64,000 nucleotides of DNA, from assembly GCA_002713215.1 (NCBI GenBank), contig PAVO01000006.1:36564-100563 (forward strand), in the 5' to 3' direction. The translations under genes were made by a program, and so were the position numbers. Source of the DNA: Crocinitomicaceae bacterium (GTDB taxonomy: Bacteria > Bacteroidota > Bacteroidia > Flavobacteriales_G > Salibacteraceae). This document shows positions 1-10,200 of the stretch, piece after piece (within the stretch, counting starts at the first letter, position 1; the number at the start of each line of letters is the position of its first letter). The notes under the pieces were generated by a model. That model ran no database searches. It saw nothing but the letters and a program-made list of their open reading frames with translations, and was not told the DNA's origin.

Positions 1-1
1 C

Positions 2-595
2 GGCGTAAAGGATGGATTGTGGACTACCTGGTTTGAAAACGGCAACAAATTACAGGAGGGGAATTACCGAAACGGTTTGGAAGAAGGCGAGTGGTGGGCT
101 TGGTATATGTCTGGAAAAAAGAAGGATCACGGTTTTTATAAAGAAGGAAAGATGGATGGCCTTTGGGAAGGCTGGTTTCAAAATGAAAAGGATAATTATC
201 GTGGAGCAATAAAAGATGGACTTAAAACAGGAGATTGGGAATTTTGGTATTCCAATGGAAAACCTCGTGAAGCAGGTGCGTATAAGAAGGGGCTAAAAAC
301 CGGAGACTGGGTCTATTATTATAAAAGTGGGATTAAGGATAACGAAGGTTCTTATTCTGCAGGTAAAAAGAACGGAATCTGGAAGTATTATTTAGAGTAT
401 GGTCAACTGCAACGGGAGATGACCTATAAAAATGATAAACTGGATGGCAAGAGTACAGTTTACTACCCGGGCAAAGGAGTTATGTCAGAGAGTTATTACA
501 ACAACGGCAAGCAACATGGAACATGGCTCTTGTACAACGATAAGGGTGATGTAATTAAAAAAATTGAGTATCAAAATGGTGTGAGAAAGAGGTAA
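2..595 (+). CDS. MORN-like (YwqK-type) repeat protein, 5' end outside window
   Basis: The reading frame is open to the left edge of the window, so only the C-terminal part (about 197 residues) is seen; a TTG at 17 is just an internal codon. It is built almost entirely of about eight repeats of roughly 23 residues with the pattern G-x-W-x-x-[WY]-[YF]-x-x-G-x-x-x-x-x-x-x-[YF]-x-x-G, for example around WEFWYSNGK and WKYYLEYGQ. This is the MORN_2 / YwqK family repeat, common in Bacteroidota as exported or surface-associated proteins of unknown role; despite the family's usual name there is no sign of a toxin-antitoxin pair here. The gene ends just before a promoter box and a strong terminator. 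Function is not assignable; the repeat family call is fairly secure. Confidence 0.75.
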   Translation, partial: GVKDGLWTTWFENGNKLQEGNYRNGLEEGEWWAWYMSGKKKDHGFYKEGKMDGLWEGWFQNEKDNYRGAIKDGLKTGDWEFWYSNGKPREAGAYKKGLKTGDWVYYYKSGIKDNEGSYSAGKKNGIWKYYLEYGQLQREMTYKNDKLDGKSTVYYPGKGVMSESYYNNGKQHGTWLLYNDKGDVIKKIEYQNGVRKR

Positions 596-600
596 ATTAG

Positions 601-608
601 TACATTTG
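601..608 (+). promoter_or_regulatory. Bacteroidota -7 promoter box (TACATTTG) ahead of rimP
   Basis: TACATTTG matches the Bacteroidota -7 consensus TAnnTTTG exactly and is followed by CGCCG, resembling the TTTGCCG seen at other promoters in this window. No good TTG (-33) box lies 17-20 bases upstream. Transcription would start near 615, upstream of a terminator hairpin (629-653) and rimP (668). Confidence 0.5.
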
Positions 609-628
609 CGCCGTAATAATGTTCTTGT

Positions 629-656
629 AAGAGGGGTTTTGCTCCTCTTTTTTATT
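629..656 (+). terminator. Intrinsic terminator or leader attenuator between the MORN gene and rimP
   Basis: AAGAGGGG and CTCCTCTT form an 8-bp stem (one G-U pair) around a 5-base loop TTTTG, followed at once by a T-rich run. It may terminate the upstream gene. Because a good -7 box lies between that gene and the hairpin, it may also attenuate the rimP-nusA-infB transcript. Confidence 0.75.
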
Positions 657-667
657 TTATATAACCC

Positions 668-1132
668 ATGATTGCCGAAAGTAGAATAATTGAATTGGTG
701 GAAGAGAAGCTCGAAGGCACCGATTTTTTTATTGTAAAAGTTGCAGTCGGTACAGGGAATAAAATAGAGGTAGAGTTGGATGGAGACAATGGGTTTCCGA
801 TAAGTGAGTGTGTCAGTTTTTCCAGGCAGATTGAGTTCAACCTCGATCGGGAAGAAGAAGATTTTTCGCTCAGGGTATCCTCTCCGGGACTGCATAAGGC
901 ATTTAAGGTTTTTCGACAATACACCAAGAACATTGGTCGTACAGTTAAAATAAAAACAACCGAGGGTGTCGAATACGAAGGAGAGTTGAAAGGTGCAACA
1001 GAGAAGGAAATTGAACTAGAGACTCGCCGAAAAGAACGGTTGGAAAAGAAAAAAAAGAAAGTAGAGGTGATTGAGAGTATCACCTTGGCTATGGATAAAA
1101 TAAAAGAGACAAAACTGAAATTGGCTTTTTAA
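668..1132 (+). CDS. rimP: Ribosome maturation factor RimP
   Basis: 154 residues, the usual RimP length (about 150). RimP is a cytoplasmic factor needed for late assembly of the 30S subunit. The family signature SSPGL is at residues 71-75, preceded by the acidic-basic alpha/beta N-terminal domain with CVSFSRQIE. The lysine-rich segment near 115-125 belongs to the SH3-like C-terminal domain. It is the first gene of the conserved rimP-nusA-infB cluster, with nusA starting 10 bases after its stop. The ATG at 668 fits the family N-terminus. Expression probably starts at the TACATTTG box at 601 and passes a hairpin at 629. Confidence 0.95.
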   Translation: MIAESRIIELVEEKLEGTDFFIVKVAVGTGNKIEVELDGDNGFPISECVSFSRQIEFNLDREEEDFSLRVSSPGLHKAFKVFRQYTKNIGRTVKIKTTEGVEYEGELKGATEKEIELETRRKERLEKKKKKVEVIESITLAMDKIKETKLKLAF

Positions 1133-1142
1133 AATTTAGATT

Positions 1143-2381
1143 ATGAATACGCAGGAGTTTATCGAATCATTTACAGAGTTTAAGGACTTTAAAAATATTG
1201 ATAGAGTAACTATGATGAACATCGTTGAAGATGTTTTTAGAAGTGTTATTGCCCGTCAGGCTGGAGGTTCCGATAATTACGATATTATCATTAACCCGGA
1301 TAAAGGTGACCTGGAAGTTTGGCATAACCGAGTTATTGTTCCCGATGGTGAGGTAGAAGATCCCAATTCAGAAATTTCTATTACCGATGCATGCAAGATA
1401 GAGCCTGATTTTGAGGTAGGAGAAGATGTTTCTGAGGAAGTTAAAATTGAGTCATTTGGAAGAAGAGCGGTTACTGCGCTAAAACAAAACTTAGCTTCAA
1501 AAATTATGGATCTCCAGAAAGACGGAATTTATAAGAAGTATAAAGACCGTGTTGGTGATATTGTAAACGGAGAGGTATACCAAATTTGGAAAAAGGAGAT
1601 TTTGTTGTTGGACGACGAGGGAAATGAGTTGGTTCTTCCACGTACCGATCAAATTCCTTCAGATTATTTCAAAAAAGGGGATATGGTTCGTGCCGTTGTA
1701 ACTAAAGTAGACATGCGCAACAATTCTCCAATCATTTTCCTTTCCAGAACGTCACCTGCATTCTTGGAGAGATTATTTGAATCTGAAGTACCGGAGATAT
1801 TCGATGGACTCATTACCGTTAAGAACATTGTGAGAGAGCCAGGTGAAAGAGCGAAAGTTGCAGTTGAATCATACGATGATAGAATTGACCCGGTTGGAGC
1901 TTGTGTTGGTATGAAGGGTTCGAGAATTCATGGTATTGTTCGTGAGTTGAAGAATGAAAATATTGATGTGATTAACTTCACTACCAATATCGAATTATAT
2001 ATCCAGCGGGCTTTGAGTCCGGCCAGAATTTCTAACATGAAACTGGATAATGAAAATAACAAGGCCGATGTTTTTCTTCGACCCGATCAGGTTTCCTTGG
2101 CAATTGGAAAAGGCGGGTTCAATATTCGATTGGCGAGCAAGCTTACCGGTTTTGAAATTGACGTGTACAGAGAGTCTTCAGAAGATGTTGAAGATGTCGA
2201 TTTAGAAGAATTTTCTGATGAAATTGATCACTGGATTTTGGATCAATTGAAGTCAATTGGCCTGGATACAGCAAAAAGCGTTCTTCAATTGAATAAAGAA
2301 GATCTAATGAAACGTGCTGACTTGGAAGAAGGTACTGTTGAACAGGTTTTAAATGTACTGAAGGCAGAATTTGAAGACTAG
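1143..2381 (+). CDS. nusA: Transcription termination/antitermination factor NusA
   Basis: 412 residues, the short NusA form without the long acidic C-terminal repeats of Escherichia coli (about 495 residues). NusA binds RNA polymerase and nascent RNA and modulates pausing, termination and antitermination. Visible domains in order: N-terminal polymerase-binding domain (about 1-130); S1 domain (about 133-200, starting GDIVNGEVYQI); KH1 with VGACVGMKGSR from residue 251; KH2 with the GKGG loop at 322-325; and a C-terminal helical region (about 355-412) with helix-hairpin-helix-like sequence. It sits 10 bases downstream of rimP. infB follows after about 80 bases that contain another promoter box. 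Confidence 0.97.
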   Translation: MNTQEFIESFTEFKDFKNIDRVTMMNIVEDVFRSVIARQAGGSDNYDIIINPDKGDLEVWHNRVIVPDGEVEDPNSEISITDACKIEPDFEVGEDVSEEVKIESFGRRAVTALKQNLASKIMDLQKDGIYKKYKDRVGDIVNGEVYQIWKKEILLLDDEGNELVLPRTDQIPSDYFKKGDMVRAVVTKVDMRNNSPIIFLSRTSPAFLERLFESEVPEIFDGLITVKNIVREPGERAKVAVESYDDRIDPVGACVGMKGSRIHGIVRELKNENIDVINFTTNIELYIQRALSPARISNMKLDNENNKADVFLRPDQVSLAIGKGGFNIRLASKLTGFEIDVYRESSEDVEDVDLEEFSDEIDHWILDQLKSIGLDTAKSVLQLNKEDLMKRADLEEGTVEQVLNVLKAEFED

Positions 2382-2400
2382 GTATTCTTATTAGGAGAGT

Positions 2401-2408
2401 TATATTTG
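2401..2408 (+). promoter_or_regulatory. Putative internal promoter box (TATATTTG) ahead of infB
   Basis: TATATTTG matches TAnnTTTG and is followed by CCG, as at other candidate promoters here. It lies in the nusA-infB gap about 52 bases before the infB start. No clear -33 TTG at the standard distance, so confidence is moderate. Confidence 0.4.
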
Positions 2409-2460
2409 CCGTGATGTCATAATAGCTTTTCTTTAACTAGTTAAGGATTAAGGATAATAT

Positions 2461-5250
2461 ATGGGAGTAGGGATTAGGTTAAATAAAGCAGCAAAAGAGC
2501 TGGGAGTAGGTGTAAAAACAATTACCGATTTCTTAAATGAGAACGGAATTGAATGTGATGGACGTCCTTCAAGTAAAATTGATGAGAGTGCACACGACCT
2601 ATTGTTAGAGCATTTCTCTTCTGACAAAAAAGCCAAGGAGAAATCGAAAAACCTAAGTGCCCAACGAGAAGAGCGAGTAACTATCTCCATTGAAGATCAG
2701 GTGCGTGAAAAACCAACCAGGTCCGAAGATTATGACAATGAAGTAGTTATAAAGAACATTTCTGTAGCTCCGGTTGTGGACCTCCCTTCAACTCCTAAAC
2801 CCGTGGAAGAAAAGGAGGCGAAGCCTGCTGAAGAAGTTGAGGCAAAGAAAGAAGTAGAGAAGGGTGAAAAATCAGACACGCCCAATGTGGTGGGTAAGAT
2901 TGATTTGGCTTCTCTTAATCTAAAAACCAGGCCCGATAAGAAAAAGAAGGAAAAGCCTGCTCCTAAACCAAGCACTGAAGAGACTAAAGCTGAAGAGGTA
3001 GAAGAGGTTAAAGATACCAAGCCCGAAACTCCTGTAGAGTCTGCTCCGGTAGAGAAGAAACCTAAAGTTGTTGAAGCTCCCGAAAAAATCGAGACAAAAG
3101 TTGAAAAGCTTTCGGGGCCTAAAATAACGGGTGAGAAAATAGATCTTACTAAATTTCAAAAGCCACCGAAGAAATCAAAACCGGTTGCATCTTCAAATTC
3201 GGATAAAGAAACTGAGGCTGGTAAACGAAAACGAAAAAGAATCCATCCATCAGCTGGAAATGCCGGTAAAAATCAAGGTGGAGGAAGACATGGTCAACGG
3301 AATGTTAGAGGACGTAAAGGAAAGGCTGAACCTAAGCCGGAAGTTACGCAAGAGTCGATCCAGAAGGAAATTAAGGATACGCTGGCTAGATTAAGTTCAA
3401 GTGGAACCAAATCATCGCGAGGCGCCAAGCACAGAAAAGCCAAGCGTGAAGCACAAACTGTGCAGCAGGAAGAATTACTGGCACAACAGGAGGCTGAAAA
3501 AACAATTTTAAGGGTTACCGAATTCGTAACTGCCAATGAGTTGGCGACACTTATGAGCATAAGTGTAAATGATGTAATTGGTGCTTGTATGTCCTTAGGG
3601 CTGTTTGTTTCCATTAATCAAAGGCTTGATGCTGAAACGATTTCGATTGTAGCCGAAGAATTTGGTTTTACGGTTGAATTCACGGGTGGAGAAGATGAGG
3701 AAGAGATAAGCCTGATGGAAGATGACGTTGAAGACCGAGTTACTCCGCGTCCTCCAATTGTTACAATTATGGGGCATGTTGATCATGGTAAGACCTCATT
3801 ACTCGATTACATTCGAGAGGCTAACGTAATTGCCGGTGAAGCAGGGGGAATTACACAGCACATTGGAGCTTACCAGGTTGAATACGACGGCAAGCTAATC
3901 AGCTTTTTAGATACCCCGGGTCACGAGGCGTTTACCGCAATGCGATCGAGGGGTGCTCAGGTAACTGATGTTGTAATTATTGTAATTGCAGCAGATGATA
4001 GCATTATGCCTCAAACAACGGAGGCGATCAATCATGCTCAGGCAGCAGGGGTTCCTATCATTTTTGCCATCAACAAGATTGACAAGCCAGGAGCCAACCC
4101 TGAAAAAATAAAAGAAGAATTAGCTTCCAAAGACCTGTTGGTTGAAGAATGGGGTGGTAAGTACCAGAGTCAGGATATTTCTGCGAAGAATGGTACTAAT
4201 GTGGAAGAACTGCTGGAAAAAGTGTTGCTCGAAGCTGAACTACTGGAGCTACAAGCTGACCCCAGAAAACGTGCTAACGGAACCGTATTGGAGGCTTCAC
4301 TGGATAAAGGAAAAGGATACGTTTCTACTCTATTGGTTCAGGAAGGTAAAATGAATATTGGAGACATTATTCTGGCCGGTGCTAACTTCGGAAAGGTTAA
4401 GGCCATGTATAACGAGCGGGGACAAAATATTAAGGAAGTTTATCCTTCGGGCCCAGTAAGTATTCTTGGTCTAAACGGAGCTCCGAGTGCCGGGGATAAG
4501 TTTTACGTTATGGAAGACGAACGTGAAGCGAAAAACATTGCACAGAAGCGCTCTCAGTTACAGCGTGAACAAGGTGTAAGAACCAAAAAACACATTACGT
4601 TGGATGAGATTGGTCGACGTATCGCTATTGGAGACTTCCAGGAGCTTAATATCATTGTTAAGGGTGATGTGGATGGCTCTATCGAAGCTTTATCCGATTC
4701 CATGTTGAACCTATCCACCGAGAAAATTCAGGTTAACGTAATTCATAAATCGGTTGGACAAATTTCTGAATCAGACGTTCTGTTGGCTTCTGCGTCCGAC
4801 GCCATTATTGTTGGTTTCCAGGTTAGGCCTTCTGCAGGGGCTCGTGCTTTAGCAGAACAAGAGGAAATTGATATTAGACTCTATTCTATTATTTACGCTG
4901 CGATTGATGAGGTAAAACTAGCTATGCAAGGCATGTTGAAGCCTACATTCGAAGAGAAAATTGTTTGTACCATTGACATACGCGAAACCTTTAAGATTTC
5001 TAAGGTGGGAACCATTGCGGGTTGTTATGTTACTTCAGGAACCGTGACTCGAAATACCAAAATAAGGTTGCTTAGAGACGGTATCGTTGTATACACTGGT
5101 AGTCTAGGTTCATTGAAGCGATTCAAAGATGACGTGAAAGAAGTCAAGAAGGGATTTGAATGTGGATTGAACATCGAAAACTACAATGACATTAAGGTTG
5201 GCGATATCATTGAAGGGTTTGAACAGGTTGAGGTTGAAACGAAGCTGTAA
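2461..5250 (+). CDS. infB: Translation initiation factor IF-2
   Basis: 929 residues. IF-2 is the GTPase that brings fMet-tRNA to the ribosomal P site. The N-terminal IF2_N segment ([21 protein letters not shown], about 5-26) is followed by a long charged linker rich in Lys, Glu and Pro (about 60-330), typical of Bacteroidota IF-2. A second IF2_N-like region lies near 350-400. The GTPase domain has G1 GHVDHGKT at 438-445, G3 DTPGH at 484-488 and G4 NKID at 538-541. Domains II, III and C2 follow to the end. The ATG at 2461 gives the expected IF2_N start. The gene is convergent with the SPOR gene, with 25 bases between the stops. Confidence 0.98.
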   Translation: MGVGIRLNKAAKELGVGVKTITDFLNENGIECDGRPSSKIDESAHDLLLEHFSSDKKAKEKSKNLSAQREERVTISIEDQVREKPTRSEDYDNEVVIKNISVAPVVDLPSTPKPVEEKEAKPAEEVEAKKEVEKGEKSDTPNVVGKIDLASLNLKTRPDKKKKEKPAPKPSTEETKAEEVEEVKDTKPETPVESAPVEKKPKVVEAPEKIETKVEKLSGPKITGEKIDLTKFQKPPKKSKPVASSNSDKETEAGKRKRKRIHPSAGNAGKNQGGGRHGQRNVRGRKGKAEPKPEVTQESIQKEIKDTLARLSSSGTKSSRGAKHRKAKREAQTVQQEELLAQQEAEKTILRVTEFVTANELATLMSISVNDVIGACMSLGLFVSINQRLDAETISIVAEEFGFTVEFTGGEDEEEISLMEDDVEDRVTPRPPIVTIMGHVDHGKTSLLDYIREANVIAGEAGGITQHIGAYQVEYDGKLISFLDTPGHEAFTAMRSRGAQVTDVVIIVIAADDSIMPQTTEAINHAQAAGVPIIFAINKIDKPGANPEKIKEELASKDLLVEEWGGKYQSQDISAKNGTNVEELLEKVLLEAELLELQADPRKRANGTVLEASLDKGKGYVSTLLVQEGKMNIGDIILAGANFGKVKAMYNERGQNIKEVYPSGPVSILGLNGAPSAGDKFYVMEDEREAKNIAQKRSQLQREQGVRTKKHITLDEIGRRIAIGDFQELNIIVKGDVDGSIEALSDSMLNLSTEKIQVNVIHKSVGQISESDVLLASASDAIIVGFQVRPSAGARALAEQEEIDIRLYSIIYAAIDEVKLAMQGMLKPTFEEKIVCTIDIRETFKISKVGTIAGCYVTSGTVTRNTKIRLLRDGIVVYTGSLGSLKRFKDDVKEVKKGFECGLNIENYNDIKVGDIIEGFEQVEVETKL

Positions 5251-5275
5251 TTGAGTTTAAAACCGGAAAGGCAAA

Positions 5276-5743
5276 TCAGTCTTTCTCTTCTTCCTTTTCT
5301 ATATTTAATACAGGAAAATTTATTCGGTCCCGGACTATAAATGCATCGGGGAAGTTTTCTTTAATTTCAATATAAAAACGTTCCGCGTCCAAACGAGTCC
5401 TGTAATCTCCAATTCTTACTCTAAAGCTGGGTTTTATATGGATGACGTATACGTCAATGTCGGGGTAAATTTTAAGAAACTCCGATTGTACATTATTGGC
5501 CCTTGTCCAACTTTCAGGCCCTGAGCTCGAAAACAATTGAATTCTGTAACCATCCAATGCTTGTTCAGATTGATTGATTCGAATGTACTTTTCTTCCAGT
5601 TTTCTTATTCGGTCGTCTCCATTAATCTGGGCATTCTTGCTTTCAAATAAATTGGACTCATTGGAGAGGTCAGGAGTCTGTGCATTTAACATTGAATAAG
5701 TACATGCTAAAAGAATAGCAAATAAGGTATTTTGAAAATTCAT
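5276..5743 (-). CDS. SPOR-domain protein, exported
   Basis: 155 residues with an N-terminal signal peptide (FQNTLFAILLACTYSMLNAQ, cleavage near residue 21-22) and a C-terminal SPOR domain (about 63-145: GYRIQLFSSSGPESW, then FRVRIGDYRTRLDAERF). SPOR domains bind denuded glycan strands of peptidoglycan, often at division sites, so a periplasmic or wall-associated location is likely. The precise role is unknown. It lies alone on the minus strand between infB and the respiratory operon. Its upstream region contains CATCTTTG on the minus strand, one base off the -7 consensus. Confidence 0.8.
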   Translation of the reverse strand: MNFQNTLFAILLACTYSMLNAQTPDLSNESNLFESKNAQINGDDRIRKLEEKYIRINQSEQALDGYRIQLFSSSGPESWTRANNVQSEFLKIYPDIDVYVIHIKPSFRVRIGDYRTRLDAERFYIEIKENFPDAFIVRDRINFPVLNIEKEEEKD

Positions 5744-5911
5744 AAACCAATCGAATAAAAATATCGCGCCAAAGATGAAACAATTATTTTGAGTACGATT
5801 TAATCGCTAAGAACTATTGCTGTCAAGCGATTCCCTTATTTAGAATAATTCTAAATTATTTAAGCCTCTCTAAATTTTTTACCCCCTTTTATTCCATGTT
5901 AACGTTTGTTA

Positions 5912-5919
5912 TACATTTG
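5912..5919 (+). promoter_or_regulatory. Promoter box (TACATTTG) of the act-cox operon
   Basis: TACATTTG followed by CCGC, an exact TAnnTTTG -7 element, sits about 53 bases upstream of actA in an AT-rich intergenic region. It is the only good candidate for the whole 11-kb respiratory operon. A canonical TTG -33 box at the expected spacing is not evident. Confidence 0.55.
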
Positions 5920-5972
5920 CCGCTTTAGTAAAAATTAGGTTAAACGAACAGTTTTTTTTAAACCTTAAATAT

Positions 5973-7214
5973 ATGAGGCTTTTAAGCGAGTTGAAAGGAA
6001 AGCTATCCTTTTCAATTTCTTTACTTTCAATCTTTATTTTCTTATCTGGAAACGTTCAGGCATTGGATGGTGAAAAATTGTTCAAGGCCAATTGTGCATC
6101 CTGTCACAAAATTGACAAGAAATTCATTGGTCCGGCACTTGCGGGTGTTGAAGATCGATGGGAAAGTCAAGAAAATCTTTATGCCTGGATTAAGAATTCC
6201 CAGGATTATCTGAAGAAAAACTCAGGCGATGGTTACGCTAAATCACTGTTTGAGGACTACAACAAAAGTGTTATGACCGCTCAGGCGCTCTCTGACGAGG
6301 AGATTGCGGCGGTATTAGATTACATTAATAATCCACCTGTAAAAGAAGAGAAGGTAGAAGAAGTAGCAGCAGCTCCTGTTCAAGCAGAAGATTATAGTGT
6401 TTATTGGTTAATTGGTTTACTTATAGTAATTCTTGTGATTATTAAGGTGCTTATGGATGTTAAATCATCACTTAAGCAAGTTAAGGCAGGTGTAACCGGA
6501 GAAACTATTTCTGACGTTGGGCCTGTTGCTCAAGTTACTACTTGGATGGGTTCTCATAAAAGAACTACAGCCGCACTGGTATTACTAGTCATTGTAGTTG
6601 GTTCGGTAGACCTTTGGTTCGATGCTAAAGGAATTGGTGTTTACGAAGGTTATTCTCCTGAACAACCCATTAAATTTTCTCATAAAATTCACGCAGGTGA
6701 TAATCAAATTGATTGTGGTTACTGCCATGGCTCGGCATATAAAGGAAAAACAGCTGGAATTCCTTCAGTTAATGTTTGTATGAACTGCCATAAAGGTATT
6801 TCCGAAGGTAAAGTTTGGGGAACCGAAGAGATCGCTAAAATTTATGACGCTGCTGGTTTTGACCCGGAAAAACAACAATACACCGGAGATGAAAAACCGA
6901 TTGAGTGGATTAGAATTCATAACCTTCCTGATTTTGCATACTTCAACCATTCACAACACGTGGTAGTTGGTAAGCAAAAATGTCAAACCTGTCATGGCGA
7001 GGTTGAAACCTTCGATTATCCAATGAAGCAACATTCCGATTTAACCATGGGATGGTGTGTAGATTGTCACCGTGAAACAGAAGTTGCCATGGAAGGCAAT
7101 GCATACTACGACAAAATACACGAAGAATTAAAAGAAAGGTATAAAGACAAGCCGATTAAAAACTTCACTGTTGAGCATATCGGTGGGTTGGAATGTGCTA
7201 AATGTCATTACTAA
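5973..7214 (+). CDS. actA: Alternative complex III subunit A, fused mono- and pentahaem cytochrome c
   Basis: 413 residues with six CxxCH haem c sites: 41-45 in an N-terminal class I cytochrome c-like domain, then 248-252, 269-273, 337-341, 362-366 and 408-412 in a cytochrome c3-like pentahaem domain. A signal-like hydrophobic N-terminus (about 11-30) and two further hydrophobic segments (about 144-160 and 198-213) anchor it. ActA is the periplasmic multihaem subunit of alternative complex III, the menaquinol:cytochrome c/oxidase oxidoreductase that replaces bc1. The fusion of a monohaem domain ahead of the pentahaem domain is the form I expect in Bacteroidota. First gene of the actABCDEF-coxBA operon, 34 bases before actB. 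Confidence 0.93.
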   Translation: MRLLSELKGKLSFSISLLSIFIFLSGNVQALDGEKLFKANCASCHKIDKKFIGPALAGVEDRWESQENLYAWIKNSQDYLKKNSGDGYAKSLFEDYNKSVMTAQALSDEEIAAVLDYINNPPVKEEKVEEVAAAPVQAEDYSVYWLIGLLIVILVIIKVLMDVKSSLKQVKAGVTGETISDVGPVAQVTTWMGSHKRTTAALVLLVIVVGSVDLWFDAKGIGVYEGYSPEQPIKFSHKIHAGDNQIDCGYCHGSAYKGKTAGIPSVNVCMNCHKGISEGKVWGTEEIAKIYDAAGFDPEKQQYTGDEKPIEWIRIHNLPDFAYFNHSQHVVVGKQKCQTCHGEVETFDYPMKQHSDLTMGWCVDCHRETEVAMEGNAYYDKIHEELKERYKDKPIKNFTVEHIGGLECAKCHY

Positions 7215-7248
7215 TTAGAACAACGAGATAGTTTACTTAAGAGGTACT

Positions 7249-10200
7249 ATGAGTGAAAAAAAATACTGGAATAGCTTAGATCAACTTAACGGTGATTCAA
7301 CATTCGTGGAAGAAGCTCAGCGTGAGTTCAAAAGCGAATTGCCAGTTGAGGAGTTTTTAGCAAAAGACTCTTTAACTGATACTTCTTCTTCACGAAGAGA
7401 TTTCTTGAAATTCATGGGCTTTAGTATCAGTGCTGCCGCACTTGCTGCATGCGAAGCACCAGTTACCAAAGCATTGCCTTATGTGGTAAAGCCAGAAGAA
7501 GTTACTCCTGGAGTTGCTAACTGGTATGCTTCTACTTACAATAATGGAGGTGGTTTTGCTAGTATTCTGGTAAAAACCCGTGAAGGTCGTCCGATTTTCA
7601 TCAAACCTAATAACGCTTACCCTGAAGCAATGAGAGGTGTTAGCGCTAGAGCTAATGCATCTGTAATTGAGCTTTACGACGATAATCGTTATACTGGTCC
7701 TTTAATGAATGGTGAAGACACGGATTGGGATACGATTGATTCTGATATTGCTATCAAGTTAAAGCGAATCAAAGCAAAAGGTGGGAGAGTAGTTGTTTTG
7801 AGTTCTTCTACTTCTAGTCCTTCTACCAGGAAAGTATATGAATCGTTTACTTCGAATTTTTCAGGCTCCTCAGCTAATGAAGCTGAAGCAACTGGTGATG
7901 CTGAAGAAACGGACGTAATGAATAAGGTAAACGACGCTGTCGTTTATTATGATGCTCAGAATTACGAAGGTATTTTAAGTGCCAACCAGGATGATTTTGG
8001 TGTTGCTGCTTTGCCTTCTTTCGATTTTACAAAAGCCAAAGTCGTGGTTAGTATCAACGCAGACTTCTTGTCAAGTTGGTTGGATGCTACAGCCAATTCT
8101 AAAGGATACGTTCAAAAGAGAAATCCTGATAATGCATGGATGTCCAGGCATTTTCAGTTTGAAACAAATATGACAACATCTGGTGCTGCCGCTGATGTCA
8201 GAGGAGCTATTAAACCTTCTGAAACTGGTGAGGTTGCCAAAATGTTGTACAATGCCATTGCTAAAAAAGCCGGAGTGGTTACTGCCGCTTCAGGAAGCTT
8301 AGCCAACGACGATAACGATGTCGCTGCCAAGGTTGAGAAAGCTGCGGGTGAATTGTGGGCAAACAAAGGCGCTGGTTTAGTAATGTGTGGATCGAATAAT
8401 CGTTCGGTTCAGCAAGTGGTGAACGCCATAAACAACTTATTAGGAAACTACGGACAAACCATTTCAATGTCTAAAACCAACAATCTGTATAATTCAAACA
8501 GCGGGTTAGATGGTCTTATAGCAGACATGAAATCAGGTTCTGTAGATGCTTTAATTATAGCTGGAGCTAATCCTGCTTATTCACTCCCAGGTTCAATGGG
8601 ATTTGAAGAAGCATTGGCTAAGGTTGGATTAACCATTAGTTTGGCTGATCGTCCGGATGAAACTTCTACTTTGTGTGGTTACGTTTGTCCAGATAATTTC
8701 TTCCTCGAATCCTGGAACGATTATCAACCCTATACGGGTGTTTATACCATGGCGCAGCCCACTATCAGGCCGTTGTTTAATACACGCCAGGCTCAGGAGT
8801 CACTATTAACCTGGATGGGAGTAGATGCTAATTATTACGATTATATCAAATCCGTTTGGAAAACTTCTATCCTGTCAGGTGTAGCTGATCAAATTGCTTC
8901 CGATGATGCATTTAATCGCGCTCAACAGAAAGGAGTTTATTTAATCACTAATACCAATCCAGAGCCTCAGTATGTAGGTAATGTATTAAATGCGGCAAAA
9001 AAGATTGGTGTTTCTACAGGAACATGGGAAGCTCAATTGTATTTTTCTACAGCAATTGGTGATGGATCTCAGGCAAATAACCCACACCTTCAGGAATTAC
9101 CCGATTCAGTTACCAAAATATCCTGGGATAACTATGTTACCATGGCGCCTTCAGATATGTTGGAGAATGGATGGGAAACCAGAACTGCTCAAGAAACACC
9201 TGCTAACCTGGTTACCGTTACCATTAATGGTTATTCGGTAAACCTTCCGGCAGTTGCCTCTCCTGGTCAGAAAAAAGGAACCATTGGTATTGCTTTAGGT
9301 TACGGTAGGTCGGTTTCTGGCCCAACAGGTCAAACGGGTCAAAACCTTTACGGAAGTTTATCATTCGAGAATGGAACGTATTCTTATTCTGCAAGTGACG
9401 TAAGCGTGGTTGATGCTGGTGAAAAGTATCAGATTGCTTCAGTTCAGACTCATCATACCATGATGGGAAGGAAGATTGTTAATGAAACTGATTTTGTTAC
9501 TTTCAAACAAGTAGACAAAAACGATGAGGTTAAAGGTTGGAATAAGGACGTTAAGTTACTCGATGCCTTTGGACGTGATACTCCGGTTAAAGAAATGAAC
9601 CTATGGGATGACCACGGAATCGAACTGGGTCATCGTTGGGGATTAAGTGTTGATCTGAATGCTTGTACCGGATGTGGTGCTTGTGTTACAGCTTGTCACA
9701 TAGAAAATAATGTTGCCGTTGTTGGTAAAGATGAGATTCGCAGAACACGTAGTATGTTCTGGTTAAGAGTTGATCGTTACTACTCCAGTGACACTACCGA
9801 AGAAAACGCTAAAGAAAGCGGTAAAGGTGTCATGGACATGTATGCTGATATGGAGATTCCTTCAGATTACCCTGAAGTGGTTTTCCAACCTGTCATGTGT
9901 CAGCACTGTAATCACGCTCCATGTGAAACCGTTTGTCCTGTTGCCGCAACAACGCATAGTGAAGAAGGGTTGAATCAAATGGCGTATAACCGTTGTATTG
10001 GAACTCGTTACTGCGCAGCTAACTGTCCTTACAAAGTGAGAAGGTTTAATTGGTTTAACTACAATAAAGATCCTAAATTCACGGACATTAACCCAAGCCA
10101 GAACGATTTGGCAAGAATGGTATTGAACCCCGATGTTGTAGTAAGGTCCAGAGGAGTTATTGAGAAGTGTTCTTTCTGCGTTCAAAAAATTCAAGATGGT

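Noticed and set aside
485..919. Long minus-strand frame across the end of the MORN gene and rimP
   Set aside because: It runs over the terminator and antisense to RimP; composition is not protein-like.
2730..3020. Open frame on the minus strand inside infB
   Set aside because: It is the mirror of the low-complexity Lys/Glu/Pro linker of IF-2: Ser/Phe-rich with no family features. The sense frame is a clear IF-2.
9862..10194. 110-residue minus-strand frame inside actB
   Set aside because: Antisense to the cysteine-rich ferredoxin domain; no start context or family match.
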